Source: Saccharibacter sp. 17.LH.SD (GTDB taxonomy: Bacteria; Pseudomonadota; Alphaproteobacteria; Acetobacterales; Acetobacteraceae). From it: 64,000 nucleotides of DNA. A program made the translations under genes and the position numbers. Positions 63,319 to 64,000 of the stretch are shown piece after piece; the stretch's first letter is position 1, and the number at the start of each line of letters is the position of its first letter. The notes beneath the pieces were generated by a model. It was given only the letters and a program-made list of their open reading frames with translations, did not search any database and was not told the DNA's origin. Where the stretch lies: NCBI RefSeq assembly GCF_009834805.1, contig NZ_WVHO01000011.1, positions 310,001-374,000 on the forward strand. The letters are read 5' to 3'.

Positions 63319-64000
63319 ATGCGCCGGTGCCTTTCCTTTCTGAATGAACGGCGACAGCATGCACGCGCATTGCAACGATCTATTATTGATCGTTCGGCCT
63401 CTGCTCTCTCGGCAGAGGCCTCTAGACGTTCTTTTTTCTCTCTAAATAGAGTGTTTCTTCTGGCCATTTCTATTTCTGTGCCAGGAGCTTGTGCCGCACC
63501 ATCACCTGCTCAACAGCATAATGCGGCACAACCAAAACTTTCTCCACGTGAACGCCTTATAAAGGCGGAGCAGGCTCTTCAGACTGCTCCGGATGATCAA
63601 GAAGCGCAACGTCGCTGGGATTACGCTGAAACCCTACGCCAATATACGCTTAAGAGCGGTACACGCCTCATGTTGAATGATGCGCTTGATCAGGTAGAAA
63701 AGGGAAACCTGCAAGAGGCTGATCACACGCTCTCATCAGCCTTGAGTCTCGAATCTGGAAACGCTCTGCTTTTGCGGCAACGTGCTGCAGTTCGTCTTTT
63801 AGGTGATGATCCTACCGGCGCCGTCCAGGACATTGGGGAAAGTTTGCAAACAGACCCTGATGATCCAACATCATGGCTGCTCCTTGCTAAGGCACAAGAA
63901 GCACTTCATCATAACGATCTATCCCTTCATGCCTTTGAAGAAGCGATCAAATGCGCTCCTCGTTTCCCGCATAAAGACGAGCAATTAACGCATTATCGGC
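63319..64000 (+). CDS. Exported TPR protein, 5' part
   Basis: The frame opens at ATG 63319 and runs off the window edge (at least 227 residues). A hydrophobic segment VFLLAISISVPGACAAPSP at about residues 45-63 resembles a signal peptide with a weak lipobox. Helical repeats follow: LNDALDQVEKGNLQEADHTLSSAL, LLGDDPTGAVQDIGESL and LLLAKAQEALHHNDLSLHAFEEAI. These are TPR-like. It starts 8 nt after rpmJ. The first ATG gives a long pre-signal region, so a later start is possible. Confidence 0.72.
   Translation, partial: MRRCLSFLNERRQHARALQRSIIDRSASALSAEASRRSFFSLNRVFLLAISISVPGACAAPSPAQQHNAAQPKLSPRERLIKAEQALQTAPDDQEAQRRWDYAETLRQYTLKSGTRLMLNDALDQVEKGNLQEADHTLSSALSLESGNALLLRQRAAVRLLGDDPTGAVQDIGESLQTDPDDPTSWLLLAKAQEALHHNDLSLHAFEEAIKCAPRFPHKDEQLTHYR

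Overview
The window looks like chromosomal DNA of an acetic acid bacterium (Acetobacteraceae, Alphaproteobacteria) with moderate GC. The family assignment is an inference from the accD-folC arrangement, the cydDCAB-X operon, the C-minus 41-residue L36 protein, the Hint-domain protein and the overall gene mix. A low-GC genus such as Saccharibacter, Neokomagataea or a relative would fit, but the genus is not established. Almost all of it is ordinary core chromosome. The accessory parts are a Hint-protein/outer-membrane patch (about 4.8-10.9 kb) and an AT-rich glycosyltransferase patch (about 48.9-53.9 kb) beside a tRNA-Lys gene.

Layout. 0-0.8 kb: 5' end of an alpha-keto acid decarboxylase, divergent from an Lrp/AsnC regulator, with two spaced palindromes between them. 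0.9-4.7 kb: accD, folC, dnaB. 4.7-10.9 kb: a decayed fragment resembling the adjacent Hint-domain protein, the intact Hint protein, a TonB-dependent receptor and an AlgE-like barrel protein. 11.2-15.6 kb: gpmA, a LysR regulator divergent from a metallo-beta-lactamase-fold hydrolase, rdgB and rph. 15.7-19.4 kb: mrcA and prfB, the latter with the classic +1 frameshift site. 19.9-24.2 kb: tonB-exbB-exbD-exbD-TPR. 24.3-29.9 kb: two large MscS-type channels flanking a tiny YqaE/Pmp3 gene. 30-31.5 kb: YciI, an ArsR-type regulator and a 1-Cys-like peroxiredoxin. 31.8-38.4 kb: cydDC-cydAB followed by two small membrane proteins, one with a CydX signature. 38.5-40.5 kb: two DMT transporters with a parS-like 16-mer between them. 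40.5-47.1 kb: sulfur/methionine cluster (APC permease, TauD-type dioxygenase, metQNI, a gamma-family PLP enzyme). 47.2-48.7 kb: photolyase. 48.9-53.9 kb: two divergent pairs, each combining a family 2 glycosyltransferase with a GtrII-like membrane protein. 54-64 kb: tRNA-Lys, ppiB-coaD-gyrA, pabB-pabC, oligopeptidase B, a secreted Cys-containing protein, rpmJ and a TPR protein running off the end.

How genes work together. TonB/ExbB/ExbD would energise the TonB-dependent receptor. CydDC supports assembly of the CydAB quinol oxidase, and an FNR-type box upstream suggests oxygen control. PabB/PabC make p-aminobenzoate for the pathway that FolC completes. MetQNI and the PLP enzyme suit methionine/sulfur supply, with TauD a possible organosulfonate source. 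The Gtr-like pairs probably decorate a surface glycan.

No CRISPR array, rRNA, transposase or phage structural gene was seen. The items most worth a second look are the CydX-like fusion plus a 32-residue membrane protein, the parS-like site, the divergent glycosyltransferase pairs, the 15-bp stem-loop inside the cyd operon and the odd palindrome before the TonB receptor.
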